Shown piece by piece: positions 30,401-42,199 of a DNA stretch of 64,000 nucleotides. The stretch is from Diphasiastrum complanatum (lineage: Eukaryota > Streptophyta > Lycopodiopsida > Lycopodiales > Lycopodiaceae). The notes below the pieces were generated by a model. That model made no database searches. It worked only from the letters and a program-made list of their open reading frames with translations, and was not told the origin of the DNA. Positions within the stretch are counted from its first letter, which is position 1. Every line of letters begins with the position of its first letter. Position numbers and translations under genes: made by a program. The DNA is taken from contig CM055095.1 in the NCBI GenBank assembly GCA_029204225.1, forward strand, positions 45,249,446 to 45,313,445, in the 5' to 3' direction.

Positions 30401-32561
30401 AGCTAACCTTTCATAGCATGTTGGTTGACTCCTGGTATGTTGGTTTCATTTCTAGATAGAGTTGTTTCTCTGACATGCCAATTTTAAACCTTGCAGACAA
30501 AGATATCTGATTTGGAGCGCCAGGTTGACTTGCCTACGGACAGCACCCATCCCATGCCTGCAGATGACCTGGGCACACAGTTGATGGCAAAGAGAGAGAG
30601 GGAGCTTGCCGAGATGAGAGAGAGAGAGCTTGGGCTTGAGCACAGAGAGCCTCCATTGTACGAGGCAGATGATCCAGTGTCAGAGGATGATCAGGATGAG
30701 GATGAGCACATTCGGGTTGTGTTCGCCAGATCAGAGCGGGATGAGGCATATGACACAGGTGTTGGGCACACGCCTAGAGCAGGGGTCACATGTGCATCAC
30801 GTGGTAGAGGTGGAACACATGCCACAGATTATACCGGGAGACGGGCAAGGCACACAGGGGGGGCCAGTGGCATACCTTCTTATGTTGATATGATGGAGGA
30901 GGCTCTTGATAGGGGGCAGAGTGATTTGGGTTTACCTTCCGCAGCTGCTTGGATGCGTGCATCACAGAGCTATGGGCATTTCTATGACAGCACACCAGAG
31001 GAGTCACCAGATGACTTTGATTGTACCGATTGGGAGGCCATGCAGGGTCCGCATGGTGCACAGGATGAGGCACGGGATGTTCCAGAGGATGGTGCTCATG
31101 ATGAGTCCCAGAGCCCAGAGCATTTGTATACGGATGCCCAGCTGGACGATTTGATTGCAGACTTGGATACAGAGGCCCAGCAGATTCCGAGCGTCAGGGC
31201 ACCCCCATCCTCTCTAGCCAGCATGCCCTACACAGAGTCTCAGCCAGAGCAGCTACACGAGGTGCCTGCAGTTCCTCCAGTTCCTCAGAGGGTGTATGTG
31301 CGCCGCACAGCACCTCCAGTGCCACCGATACCGTTGAGGCCTGCAGCCCCTTCATCACCATCCACTTTTGCAGCAGCAGGTGTCCATGGCAGGCCACCAT
31401 CTATGCCCGGATATTCTCTTGCAGCACCCACATCTACAGACGCTCCTCCAGTGGCAGCACCCACAGCACATCCTCCTCCATTGGCAGCACCCACGGCACC
31501 GGCTCCTCCTTTGGCAGCACCCACAGCACATCCTCCTCCTTTGGCAGCACCCAGGATGTACCAGTACCGTCCACCACAGCGCCCCTTTCAGTACTTATCG
31601 CCGCTGTACTTGCCTCCTGCAGGGACGGCCCCTCCACATCTAGTTCCTCCACCAGCAGCAGGCCCACGGGCACACACTCCTCGGACCTATCCTCCACTAT
31701 CAGCTGCACATGGACACCCATCTTTAGCTACTCTATCCCAGCCGGCCACAGCTTGGGCCCAGCCTAGTCAGCCAGGTGATCTGCATGGGGGTGATGAGGC
31801 ATTGACGGCTCCCCTCGTCCGCAAGAGGCCAGGAAGGCCCAAGGGTGCACCGAACAAGAAAGGCTAGGCACAGAAACTGCCAGGGAAGAGAGGACGACCT
31901 CGCAAGGCTCCAGTTGCTGGTAGAGGTGCAGTATTACAGCCAGCTGCAGCAGGTGTTGTTGGTTTAGCCTGCTTGGGGGCTGATGCGGAGGCAGGTTGGG
32001 AGGATGAGGATGACAAGTCTTCCCCCTCGGATACACAGCCCATGCCAGTACCAGACAGACATAGATATCAGTTGCGAGAGTCAGCTCGGGGCCCTGAGTT
32101 GTCTCCGGAGCATTCATCTGAGTTTGAGGCAGAGCATTGATTGTAGCTCCGTCATTTTATTTTTAGCAGTTTGATATCATGTTCCATGTTTGGCGGCCAG
32201 ATGGTCGAACACTGTATTTAGACCATTTTTCATATTATATTTAGTGTTGGACGTATTCTATTCACTGCACAATGTGTATTTGTCAATTTGTAATTGTGAT
32301 GTTCTACTTGCAGTTTTACTTCAAATGGTGTGTGCGTGTTTTCAATTAGTTTTCAGTAAAGAGTTTGAGAGCATATGCAGAACACAGAAATACAACCCCC
32401 CTGATAGCATTTCATAATCACATACATCAGATTGCAATACACAAGGCACGCATTGCACAAAAAACACATCGTACATTACCGCTAGTCTGAGGGCGGCACC
32501 ATAACCGCGGCACCACCATTATGGTACCGCGGTACCATAATGGCGGTACCACGTGCCACTA

Positions 32562-32563
<2 letters not shown>
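27481..32563 (+). mobile_element. Family I transposon copy I-C
   Basis: Left end with GGTACCACAATATATATT, transposase gene, convergent tail, then at about 32477 a deletion junction straight to the right-end tip (CTGAGGGCGGCACCATAACC), so ORFB and both repeat arrays are missing. Right tip ACGTGCCACTATGA joins the TA tract at 32564. Confidence 0.8.
27838..32140 (+). pseudogene. Family I BED-DUF659-hAT transposase, copy I-C
   Basis: Exons: 27838-29693, 29808-30153, 30233-30393, 30497-32140. This copy keeps an undamaged BED finger (MWDEVDIV; RCRDC; LTRLKGHL) with ATG at 27838. Lesions: a 4-base loss near 28438; a 2-base loss and 1-base gain in 29030-29070; CAG to TAG at 29131; a deletion at the VTKKRR hairpin near 29320; and TAG at 31865, just before the second AT-hook (RPGRPKGAP kept before it, KRGRPRK after it). 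Exons 2-3 (FIWETRWNYFHRS, ITWWTMFGS, SVCEHNWSTW) are clean. The three mid-gene lesions (2-base loss, TAG, hairpin deletion) are shared with I-F. Confidence 0.85.

Positions 32564-32627
<64 letters not shown>
32564..32627. repeat. (TA)n microsatellite
   Basis: About 64 bases of TA between the right end of I-C and the right end of II-B. Confidence 0.95.
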
Positions 32628-32629
<2 letters not shown>

Positions 32630-34028
32630 AAGGAAGTGGACCCTGGACGCGGACGCGCGTCCGGACACGAACGCGTCAAGGGTGCGTCTGCGTCCGGACG
32701 CATCCGCAATTTTCAAATTTATTTTTTTTCAAAAAGAAAATACAGGCACTAGCCCACGCTGTCCCACATCCCCAAAGCGAAATAAAAGCAATTTATCCCC
32801 CCTCCCGGGAATTAATTATCAGAGGGTGTCTGGCACCCACCTGCCCCCTCCTGTTAAAAAATAAGAAAACAGTACCCAAAAAAGTTTGCAACAGACCTAA
32901 CCACTGCCCATGCCTCCCATAACTGAGATATTACCAAACAACGATGACTAATGAGCAGTTCATAAATTATTACGAACCTTCATTGGGAACTAAGCTCCAA
33001 AAAAGCGGCAAAGAAAAATTTGAAAGTGGTTTGGAGTGAAGATGATGGTTTGTATGGCAAACATATTACTAATTTAGGGTTTAGGGTGGATCAGTGACTG
33101 TCTCAAAGAAGTGAATGCTCACCAGAGGATTTGGGAGAGGTGAACGCTCACCAGAAGAGTGACAAGCTCTTAGGACCAGAAGTCTCTAGGGGAAATCAAT
33201 GCTCACCAGAAGAGTGACAAGCTCTCAAGACAGGAAACCACAAGACCTACACACTACTATGTCTTATATGATGAGATCGGTACAAAAAATAATGTCTTCG
33301 CCGCAGAATGTATATGTTCCCCACCGAATAGATATATTGCAGCCGCACTTTGCTCTTCTTCTGCTCTTGCTGCTTCCAATACCAAGATTTCATGGTACCA
33401 ACAGGTGGTGGATTTACTACGTTCTTTGGACATCTTTGTCACGGACCTTCCATTAGGCACTAACTAATTACTTACGGCACTACTTCAACACGCTACAACA
33501 CGTTGTCGAAATTTTGCGTACCAACACGGGGACTCGAAACATCTACCAGTTTTCAGGTCCTGACCGGACAAAATGTCACTGAAGCCCTGTTTAACGTCGA
33601 ACTTCGGACGGACGTTGCGGGCCAACCGTCGGTCGTTTCCTTGTCCCGTTTGCTCCCACAAGTTCCTATCGAGGTTGTCCACTGGCCGAAATGGACGACA
33701 CCTGAAACGGATCCCGTTTGGAGAAACGGGGCCGTCGGACGGAAAGCTGCAAAACTAGTCCATTTCGATTGACCTAATTGCGTTTCTGTCCCGTCGAACG
33801 GCCATTTTGACCAGACGATACCCGAATCGAGCCAGGCTCGGTCCCTTGGGTTCATACCCGCATCACGAACCTGTGGACTGCATTCCTGGACCATTAATAC
33901 ATTCTACGCAGGTTTAAGTGTATGCTACACAATGAGGACGTGGGGTGGGGTTGATGATGTTTATGGATGTGGTTATGATGATTATGGTTGTGGCTTGTTT
34001 TGATGGTTATGGCTGTGGGGTTGTGGGT

Positions 34029-36139
34029 TTATGATGATTTGTTATGATAATTGAGCCTCTGCACCTCGAGCCTGCTGCGGATAGCAGTGTCGCTGTTGAG
34101 GAGGCGGATGTACGAGAAGCAGTCCACACGCAGCTCTACATCGTCGTACTGCCTCTCTCTCTGAAACAGCGGATGCAGTATGTGGGCCACACTGTGAATG
34201 GGCCAGTGAAACTTATCCCATCGTCGCTGCCACAAGCGCCTGATAGGCTCCAACCTGTGGACCAAACCACGTGGAGGCAACAATTACATACCATCGTGTT
34301 GCGGCAGCAAGACGAAACAGAGTGCGAAATGGAAGTAAGGATGGTGAGACGGAAAAAAGTTATACCTGGCAGGGTCCAGCTCATAACGCTGGAGAGACTC
34401 GCCTATGCGGTCCATGAACTCGTAAATGAGGCCCATCGTGCACCCCTCGCGATCAACGAGCCTCAAAACAGAGTAAATGGGGCGCATGACATCTATTAGC
34501 TGCTGCATATCCACCCAAAAAGGCTCCATGAATAAGATGTCGTGGAAGGCCAAGCCCTCTGGGGTCGTGGAAAGGTCCATGGCGGTGAACTCTGCAGAAG
34601 TAGCCATGTGCCGCAAATCACCCTTCAGCTTGTGTAGCCGCTCAAGCATGATGAACTGGTAGGCGAAGCGGGTGCGAGCGGGCTTCTTCAAGTCGAGCCT
34701 GCATTGACAAACGGAATGAGAGGCACACATGAAACGAGCAAAAAAAAAGAAGCATCTTGAATGAGCCAAAAAATAAATACCATATTACCTGCTGAATGTG
34801 CGGAAAAGGGCAGTCATGCGGCGCTTGCGTGTGACGAAGTCCACAAACGCAAGTGCCCTCGTGAGAATCTCACTAACCCAAGGCAAGCGCCCGATGGAAT
34901 GCAGGAGGAGGTCCAGTGAGTGTGCAGCACATGGAGTCCACACAATGGAGGGGTACTTTTCCATAAGAAGCTCCCCCATACCGCGACAGTTGGACGCATT
35001 ATCCGTCACAACCTTTTGCGGTACGTTCACACAATCAGTTCACAGCCTGGAAACACATTGCAATCAATCGAAAACCACGCAACACTTTTGTATCAACATT
35101 AAGCAGTAAATGACCAAGCAACTAATGAAAAAACATTGCACCTGAACAACGCGCTGTGGCCCGACCTCCTCTATCGTTGCGTGGATGATGCCGTAAATGT
35201 ACTCGGCCAAGTGCACTCTCCCTGCCCCGGGAGGCGTCGATGCTGCGCAGGAACATGGAACCGTAACAACTAGAAACAATCATGTTGATGAGTGGACGTC
35301 TACAATGATCAGTCCACCCATCAGCCATGATGGAACAGTCGTTTCTATCCCAAGCCTCCTGCAGTGCAAAGGGCCGCGTAGTGCATCGGCTGTCGGTGGT
35401 GTGTAGCCGGGCCTGCAGACTGCAACTTTCAAGATAGCCTCTCGAAAGGTGCGGGATGATGCCATGATAAAGGGGAGGTTCAGATCATAGAACATTTATG
35501 CTATGGTCCTGGTGGCCTCTCTGTGCTGCCCCTCTCTGAAAGATCCCGGCATGGACATCTGTCTGTTGCCTCGGGATGTGGATGGCTGGGAGGATGTGGA
35601 TGGACGATGCAAATCTGGAGGTGGTGGCATAGGTGCAGGTGCGGAAGCGGAGGATTTGGACGGGCCGTGCAGATCTGACGGTGATGGCAGAGGCGTAGGT
35701 GCAGCAGTGGAGGCTGTGGATCCATGGGGAGTACCGGTGGAGGGGGTACAGGTGGCTGTGGCGGAGGAGGAGGCGGAGGCAGTGGCGGTGGCGGTGGCGG
35801 GTGCAGATGCGACGGTGGGGGTGGTGGAGTTGGGTGTACTAGTGGCAGGGTTGTTGGCAGTGGGTGCACCAATGGAAACAGAGTCCGCAGCATCTGTGGA
35901 CGGCTCGCCGGGCTCAGCAACTGGCTCAGAATATGCCTCGAGAATGCGAGCCCTCTCCGCAGCGGGGATGACCATACAAACGCCGATCCCGTAGCGTCCC
36001 CCCGTGGGTCGGACTCGCAACCCCCCCAGATGTGCTCGAACCCGAGAGGCGTTCCCTATCAACTGCTTTCGACAAAAAGGGCAACGCCACTTTTTGTCAG
36101 GCAACAACTCCACCTCATCCCAAATGGGACAAGCGGCCA

Positions 36140-36140
<1 letters not shown>
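34029..36140 (-). pseudogene. Family II BED-DUF659-hAT transposase, copy II-B
   Basis: The best family II N-terminus. ATG at 36140 begins MAACPIWDEVELLPDKKW then CPFC and RVRAHLGG, a BED zinc finger, followed by an Ala/Thr/Ser/Pro-rich linker (35900-35560). Exon 1 (36140-35142) has AAA to TAA after TRTIA near 35510 and loses about 50 bases with frameshifts around MADGWTDHCRRP. Exon 2 (35012-34789): VVTDNASNC, WTPCAAHSLDLLLHS. Exon 3 (34698-34366): LDLKKPARTRFAYQF to MDRIGESLQRYELD. Exon 4 (from 34254): LEPIRRLWQRRWDKFHWPIH. It breaks off near 34050, so the dimerisation and AT-hook exons are deleted. Same overall plan as family I. Confidence 0.8.
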
Positions 36141-36141
<1 letters not shown>

Positions 36142-36236
<95 letters not shown>

Positions 36237-36543
36237 GAAGCATGCAAATCTAATATCTCTCTCACCCCAATCCCTAAACCCAAAACCCAAGCACCCTAAA
36301 CCGTAAATCCTAAACTCACACACACACACCATGTCTCGTACACGCGCGCACACACACAAATCCTCTCTCTCTCTGTCCCTCACACTCTATCTCTTCCTCT
36401 CTCTCTCACACACAAATCACCACACACACACACATCTGTATGCACACAAATCAACAATATCCACACAAACACACACACACATAAATTATCACACACACAC
36501 ACACACACACACACAACTCATCACACACACACACAAACACCAT

Positions 36544-36632
<89 letters not shown>
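36142..36632. repeat. CT and CA microsatellite leader of II-B
   Basis: (CT)n at 36142-36218 and 36546-36630 with (CA)n between; the reversed match of the II-A leader, including a TTTAGGG-like word near 36290. Confidence 0.85.
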
Positions 36633-36634
<2 letters not shown>

Positions 36635-37148
36635 AGCGCGATGGCTGCCTGTTGTCTGAGCGCAATGGCTGCTGCTGCTGATCTCTGCTCCTCCATCGCT
36701 GCTGCCTTCTAGCCACCCGCTGCCAGCGTGCTCCATTGATGGCTCCACGCAAAAGGGGGGGAGGCGATTCCCTCACGCTCCATCGCGCCCTGCTAGCCCA
36801 GAAACCGCTATTGTATCTGCGCACCCTGCACCGCGTCCTTCTGGTCGGGAATCCATCTCCATCGCTGTTGTTGTACCTGCCCCTGTACCTGCTGGCCCGG
36901 AATCCATCTCCATCGTTGTTGTACCTGCTCCTGTTGTACCTGCTTTAGGTGGAATCATCGCATCTGCATCTGGAATCGCATCTTCTATTCCGGTTGCAAT
37001 CCCTATTTCTCCGTCAGATCCTCTTCTCACTAATAGTGAATCCATTCTAGTTACAATCATATGAATATCTCAACGACCATCAAAAAACACTTCTTTTTCT
37101 TGAAGCTACGATCCAAGCTGTGCAATCTCACCTTCAGAAACTAGATTC
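36633..37148. other. Unassigned segment between head-to-head II-B and II-C
   Basis: Not part of either element's known leader. One plus-strand reading is Pro/Val/Ser-rich with repeated PESISI words (36860-36930). At about 37075-37135 there is a short helix-like piece (HQKTLLFLEATIQAVQ) resembling a retrotransposon Gag coiled region. No gene call is justified. Confidence 0.35.
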
Positions 37149-39266
37149 GTCGCTTCCGCACCTACACCTATGCCACCACCACCAGATCCACATCGTCCAT
37201 CCGCATCCTCCTAGCCATCCACATCCCGAGGCACTAGACAGATGTCCATGTCAGGATCTTTCAGAGAGGGGCAGCACCGAGAGGCCATCAGGACCATAGC
37301 AAAGATGTTCTATGACCTGAACCTCCCCTTTATCATGGCATCATCCCACATCTTTCAGGAGGCTATCTCAAAAGTTGCAGTCTGTGGGCCCGGCTACACA
37401 CCACCCACAACCGACGCGCTTCACGGCCATTTGCTCCAGGAGCGGGTTGCATCCGTCCGAGAGGGACTAGCCACATTGCAGGAGGCCTAGGATAGATACA
37501 GCTACTCCATCATGGCTGATGGCTGGACTGATCGTCGTAGACGTCCCCTCATCAACGTCATTGTTTCCAGCTGCTACGGTTCCATGTTCCTCCGCAGCGT
37601 CGATGCCTCTGAGGCAGGGAGAGTGCACACGGCCGAGTACATCTACGGCATCATCCGCACGGCGATAGAGGAGGTTGGGCCATAACGCGTTGTCCAGGTA
37701 AAAAAATTTTCATTAGTTGCTTGATACAAATGTTTCAATAATTTTCGATTGATTGCAATGTGTTTCCAAGCTGTGCATTAATCATATCAACTGATCGCGA
37801 TAGGTTGTGACGGACAATGCGTCCAACTGCCGCAGTATGGGGGAGCTTCTTATGGCAGAGTACACCCCTTCATTGTGTGGACTCCATGTGTCGCACACTC
37901 ACTGGACCTCCTCCTGCATTCCATCGGGCGCCTGCCTTGGGTCAGTGAGATTCTCACGAGGGCACTTGCGGTTGTGGACTTCGTCACACACAAGCGCCAC
38001 ACCACCGCCCTTTTCCACACATTCAGCAAGTAAGATGCTACTTAGTTTTTGGCTCATTCAAGATGCTTCTTATTTTTTAGCTCGTTTCGTGTGTGCCTCT
38101 CATTTCGGCTCGACTTGAAGAAGCCCGCTCGCACCCGCTTCGCCTTTCAGTTCATCATAAGCTCAAGGATACACAAGCTCAAGGGTGATTTGCGGCGCAT
38201 GGCTACTTCTGCAGAGTTCACAGCCATGGACTTGTCCACAACCCCAGAGGGCTTGGCCTTCCACGAGATCCTCTTCATGGAGCCTTTTTGGGTTGATGTG
38301 CAACAGGTCATGGACGTCATGCGCCCCATCTACTCTGTTCTAAGGCTCATTGATCGCGAGGGGTGCACGATGGGCCTCATATACGAGTTCATGGACCGCA
38401 TAGGCGAGTCTCTCCAACGTTCTGAGCTGGACCGTGCCAGGTATAACTTTTTCTGTCTTACCATCTTTCCTTCCATTCGCACTCTGTTTCGTCTTGCTGC
38501 CGCAGCACGCAATCGTGTAATCGTTGCCTCCACATGGTATGGTCCACAGGTTGGAGCCTATTAGGCGGTTATGGCGGCGACAATGGGATAAATTTCACCG
38601 GCCCATTCACAGTGTGGCCCACATATTGCATCTGTTGTTTCAGAGCGAGAGGCAGTACGACGATGCAGAGCTGCGTGCGGACTGGTTCTCACACATCCGC
38701 TTCCTCAGCAGCGACAGTGGTATCCGCAGTAGGCTCAAGAAGCAGAGGCTGAGTTACAGGTAAACTCTTGCTCTATCGTTTGCTTTCGTTCGCTTAATTT
38801 CCCTGCGCAGGCCCAATTGTACTCACGCGTATCGCTGCTCAATTTCAGGCACTGTCTGGAGCTGTTCGGCGAGGACCTTGCACGTGTCCGAGAGAACAGG
38901 CTTATGCCTGTATCATGGTGGGATAGCTACGGCGCTGGACAGCCAGACCTGAGGACGCTCGCCAGACAGATTGCGCAGAGACGACTCAGAGCATCACAGG
39001 CAGTCGATTCTTTCCACAGACCCCCTCGTGGCAGAGGGAGACTCCCAAGTAGGAGTGTATCACAGAGGGTTCCTTCCGGCAGACCCAGAGGCAAGCCAGC
39101 CAAGAGGGGACGCACCGATGATTTTTCTAGTCGTCTCTTGGCAGGCGTTGGCCCAGACTTGGAGGAGTCCCAGATGCCTCTAGACTCCCAGCCAGACTTT
39201 GTATTTGACACCCTTGCAGATGCATCTGGCACGCAGAGAGAGAATTGTTTTAGCACAGACTTGTAG
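37149..39266 (+). pseudogene. Family II DUF659-hAT transposase, copy II-C
   Basis: Exon 1 remnant to 37696 (GSFREGQHREA, FYDLNLPFIMASS, MADGWTDRRRRP) with stops near 37212, 37487 and 37683. Exon 2 37804-38030 (DNASNC; same +2 shift as II-A after MAEYTP). Exon 3 about 38108-38440 (LDLKKPARTRFAFQF, MDRIGESLQ), its acceptor AG apparently lost. Exon 4 38550-38759. Exon 5 from 38849 has HCLELFGEDLARVREN and VSWWDSYGAGQPDL, the start of the hAT dimerisation region, then jumps to the C-terminal tail with AT-hook-like GRPRGKPAKRGR and ends FSTDL at 39266. The catalytic E segment is deleted. Together with II-A and II-B it completes most of the family II protein. Confidence 0.8.
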
Positions 39267-39502
39267 ATATTGATACACAGAGCATCATCATGTACATTGG
39301 CATCATATGAGATGTATATAATTTTTTACAGTCTATTCGTGTCATGGCTAATTTATCATGGTTGGTTACAAATGGTTAGGTATGTGAAATTTGAATGGCT
39401 AGTTAGAAATGGTTTGAATTACGCAATTTGAATGGCTAGTTAGAAATGGTTTGAATTACGCAATTTGAATGGTTAGTTAGAAATGGCTTGCTCTGTGCAA
39501 AA
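37149..39502 (+). mobile_element. Family II transposon copy II-C (both ends lost)
   Basis: Begins inside the Pro-rich linker of the transposase (PMPPPPDPHRPS), head-to-head with II-B across about 500 bp. Ends after the gene's tail at the GA microsatellite 39503-39570, where the Gypsy-2 LTR starts. No family II terminus is present on either side. Confidence 0.7.
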
Positions 39503-39503
39503 T

Positions 39504-39570
<67 letters not shown>
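39503..39570. repeat. (GA)n microsatellite
   Basis: GA tract joining the II-C tail to the truncated Gypsy-2 LTR. Confidence 0.9.
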
Positions 39571-39571
<1 letters not shown>

Positions 39572-39940
39572 ATGGACTTGGCTCATTACATTCGCCTCGT
39601 CCATTCTTTTATTGTTATTATGCATAAGTAGGCCTAAGGGCCCTTTTTATTCATATACTGGTCTTGGGCCCTATTTGGTTATATTTTTAGGACTTGGTCA
39701 CATTGATTTGGAGTGGGGGTCCTCCTATTAGGAGGGCGCACTATTTTCCCTCCAAATCCTTTTCCCTCCCTTTTTTGAATCCTCCATTTGATTCAGGGAG
39801 AGGGTATAATAGAGCAGCATTGTATTCCTTTATTCAGTTGATGATGATTGCTCCTCTTTAGCCTCCTTAAGCATTCTCTCTTCTTGCTTTCTAGCTTAAG
39901 TCCTGCTTTGTAGCATAGCTAGTGAATCTTAGCTTGTAAC
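39571..39940 (+). repeat. Gypsy-2 LTR, 5'-truncated (plus arm)
   Basis: Matches 44846-45200 reversed (GGACTTGGCTYATTACATTCG through TAGCATAGCTAG). A degraded primer site TGGTAATAGAGC follows at 39942-39953. Confidence 0.8.
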
Positions 39941-39960
39941 TTGGTAATAGAGCACTTTCC

Positions 39961-40560
39961 TGCAGATTGGTGGAGGCTGTCTAGCGCCCTACCACCCATC
40001 ACCTTCATCGATTTTCTCCGCCAACTTTCCTGCAGATTGGTGGAGGCTGTCCAGCGCCCTACCACCCATCACTTTCATCGATTTTTCTCCGTCATTTTTC
40101 TTGCAGATTGGTGGTGGCTATCCAGCGCCCTACTGCCCATCGCTTTCAACGATTTCTTCATCATTTTTTGCAGTTTTGGTGGAGGCTGTCCAGCGCCCTG
40201 CTAACCCATCACTTTCGTCGATTTTTTCGGCATATTTTCATTGTTTTTGCAGATTTGGTAGCTGCTGTCCAGCACCCTACTAACTCATCAGTTTCGACAC
40301 TTTTCGTCACCGATTTGCTGTCCATTTTTTATACTGATTGGAGGCTGTCCAACGCCCTACTACCATCTCATTTTCAGCGGTTCTCTTCACCGACTTGCTG
40401 TCCGTTTCGGCTATTGATTGGAGGCTGTTCGGCACCTTACTTCAACACCTTTTTCAGCCTATTCTTCAGCATATTGTGGATCTTGGTAGTTGCTGCCCAC
40501 CAGTGCCCTATTATCTTCAGTTTTAATCTCTTTTTGTTGGCACTACCGAGTAGACGACGG
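39961..40560 (+). repeat. Gypsy-2 leader tandem repeats, about eight units of 65-80 bp
   Basis: Unit: GATTGGTGGAGGCTGTCCAG, then CGCCCTACCACCCATCACTT, then CATCGATTTTCTCC. Also present, reversed, in the minus arm (about 44240-44830). Confidence 0.8.
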
Positions 40561-40898
40561 ATCAGCACCCACCCAGGTATTGCTTGCGCCCTTTTTGCAC
40601 TTCCTTTTTGCACCTACTTGCTGTCTTTTCTGCTCACATACTGCTCTTTTCCAGCCCCCTATCCTTGTTCATATTTGCTGCTCACACCCTCCTCTTTCCA
40701 TTTTTTCATTTTGTTAGAACCCTTCTACTTCTTGGCCTTGCACATCTATAAATCTACTTTCTCAACCCCTTATTTTCTGATTATTATCCATCTTGATTGA
40801 CTGTTTATGTGCCATTTTTGGTGATTTCGGAAGTTAGACTAAGTTGGGGTGACGACAAACGTCCTCTCCCTCAGGTTTTTGTCTCTTCCTTAGTCCCT

Positions 40899-42195
40899 AT
40901 GGCAACTTCTTCATCAGAAGACCCTCCGCAGAGCTCTTTAGATGATCATTTTACACATATTGATTCCTGCATGGATCATCTTGAGAGTCGTATTGATCGT
41001 GTTCTTTCTAGCCTTGAGACTATCCTACCACGAGGGGATACCACCCCTCCAGACATTCTTCATCGTCCTAGTAAAGCACCTTTATTTCCTATTTTGAGTA
41101 CGCCTACTCCTGCTCCATCTCCATCTTCAGGAGGTGCTTTTGGTAGTACGTTTGGTCTCCCTTTATATAGTGCTAGTCCTTATGGGTCTCCTTTCGGGTC
41201 TTCTATACCACCACCGGGATTTACCTCCGCACCACCAGGATTTCCTTCTACTTTTTCAGGTAATCCTGAGCCTCATTTTGCTCATGACTTTCATGATCGC
41301 ATCCAGCTTACTACTTATTCTGGTTCATCTGATGGGAATATCTTGGGTCTTCCTCATACCCGCCGTGGTCATGACTCTTGTATATGGTGGTGGTAGATCG
41401 GTTCTCGAAACAGGCACACTTTATACCGGTCCACAATACTATTACAGTTGAGCAGTGCGCACGTCTTTTTCTATCAGATATTTTTCGCCTGCATGGTATG
41501 CCACGTACTATCCTATCTGATCGGGATAGTAAGTTTACATCTACGTTCTGGACAAAGCTTATGCTTATAAGCAGTACCCATCAGAAGCTTATGGATGTAC
41601 AGCTTCTGATGGGTACTGCTTATCATTCTATTGCTGATGGGCAGACAGAGGTCCTTAATCGGATCCTTGAGGATTACCTTCGACATTTTGTTTCTCCTTC
41701 CGGAAAGGATTGGGACCAACATTTATGTTTGGCAGAGTATTTTAGCTCTGTTAGTACCAGCACTGGAGTTTTACCTTTCTTATTGGCTCATGGGTATGCT
41801 CCACTTTTGCCAGGGGTGCCTCTTCCTCCTAATGATACACCAATTACCATTGCTTCTTTTTTATCCGGTGCTCGTGAGCCTATTGCTAGGGCTACTACTC
41901 ACTTATAGCATGTTCAGCAGCGCTATCAGACTCCTGTTGATTGTCATCGCCGTCATGTAGAGTTTCAAGTTGGTGATATGTTTTACCTCCGGTAACGCTT
42001 TGCACGTCATCACTTTGTTCAGGGTCACACTTCTACTGAGAAGCTTGCACCACGCTATTATGGGCCTTACTGTGTCTTGGATCGCCTAAGCCCTGTTACA
42101 TACCGGTTACAGTTGCATGATTCTACACGAGCTTGTGATATCTTTCATGTTAGCCTGTTACGAGCTGCCATTGAGGATGATGCTCCTCGCGATCT
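40899..42195 (+). pseudogene. Gypsy-2 Gag start fused to integrase (plus arm)
   Basis: ATG at 40899 (MATSSSEDPPQSSLDD) opens Gag, including RIDRVLSSLETILPRGDTT. At about 41340 it jumps to integrase (LPHTRRGHDS, then VVVDRFSKQAHFIPVHN after a 1-base shift), so most of Gag, protease, RT and RNase H are missing. Integrase has SDRDSKFTS, a local inversion at 41567-41623, ADGQTEVLNRILEDYL, and the terminal FHVSLLRAAIEDDAPRD. Stops at about 41908 and 41995. Inactive. Confidence 0.8.
41567..41623. repeat. Perfect 23-bp inverted repeat in integrase
   Basis: Arms 41567-41589 and 41601-41623 with an 11-base loop. The right arm is normal integrase sequence (LMGTAYH); the left arm is a templated inverse copy absent from the related element at 13.9-14.1 kb. 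Confidence 0.95.
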
Positions 42196-42199
42196 CACA

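Larger units (their letters stand above)
32628..36632 (-). mobile_element. Family II transposon copy II-B
   Basis: Right end first (CTAAGGAAGTGGACCC, then GGACGCG words), the conserved ATTAATTATCAGAGGGTG block, CTCTTCTGGTGAGC repeats (reversed, 33110-33220), inverted-repeat region 33480-33900, transposase, microsatellite leader. The left GGACGCG tip is missing; the leader runs into other sequence at about 36632. Confidence 0.75.

Noticed and set aside
36004-36306. Ser/Leu-repeat and Arg/Glu-repeat proteins (also 11490-11693, 36451-36696, 61516-61776)
   Set aside because: Translations of CT/GA and CA/GT microsatellites; no protein meaning.
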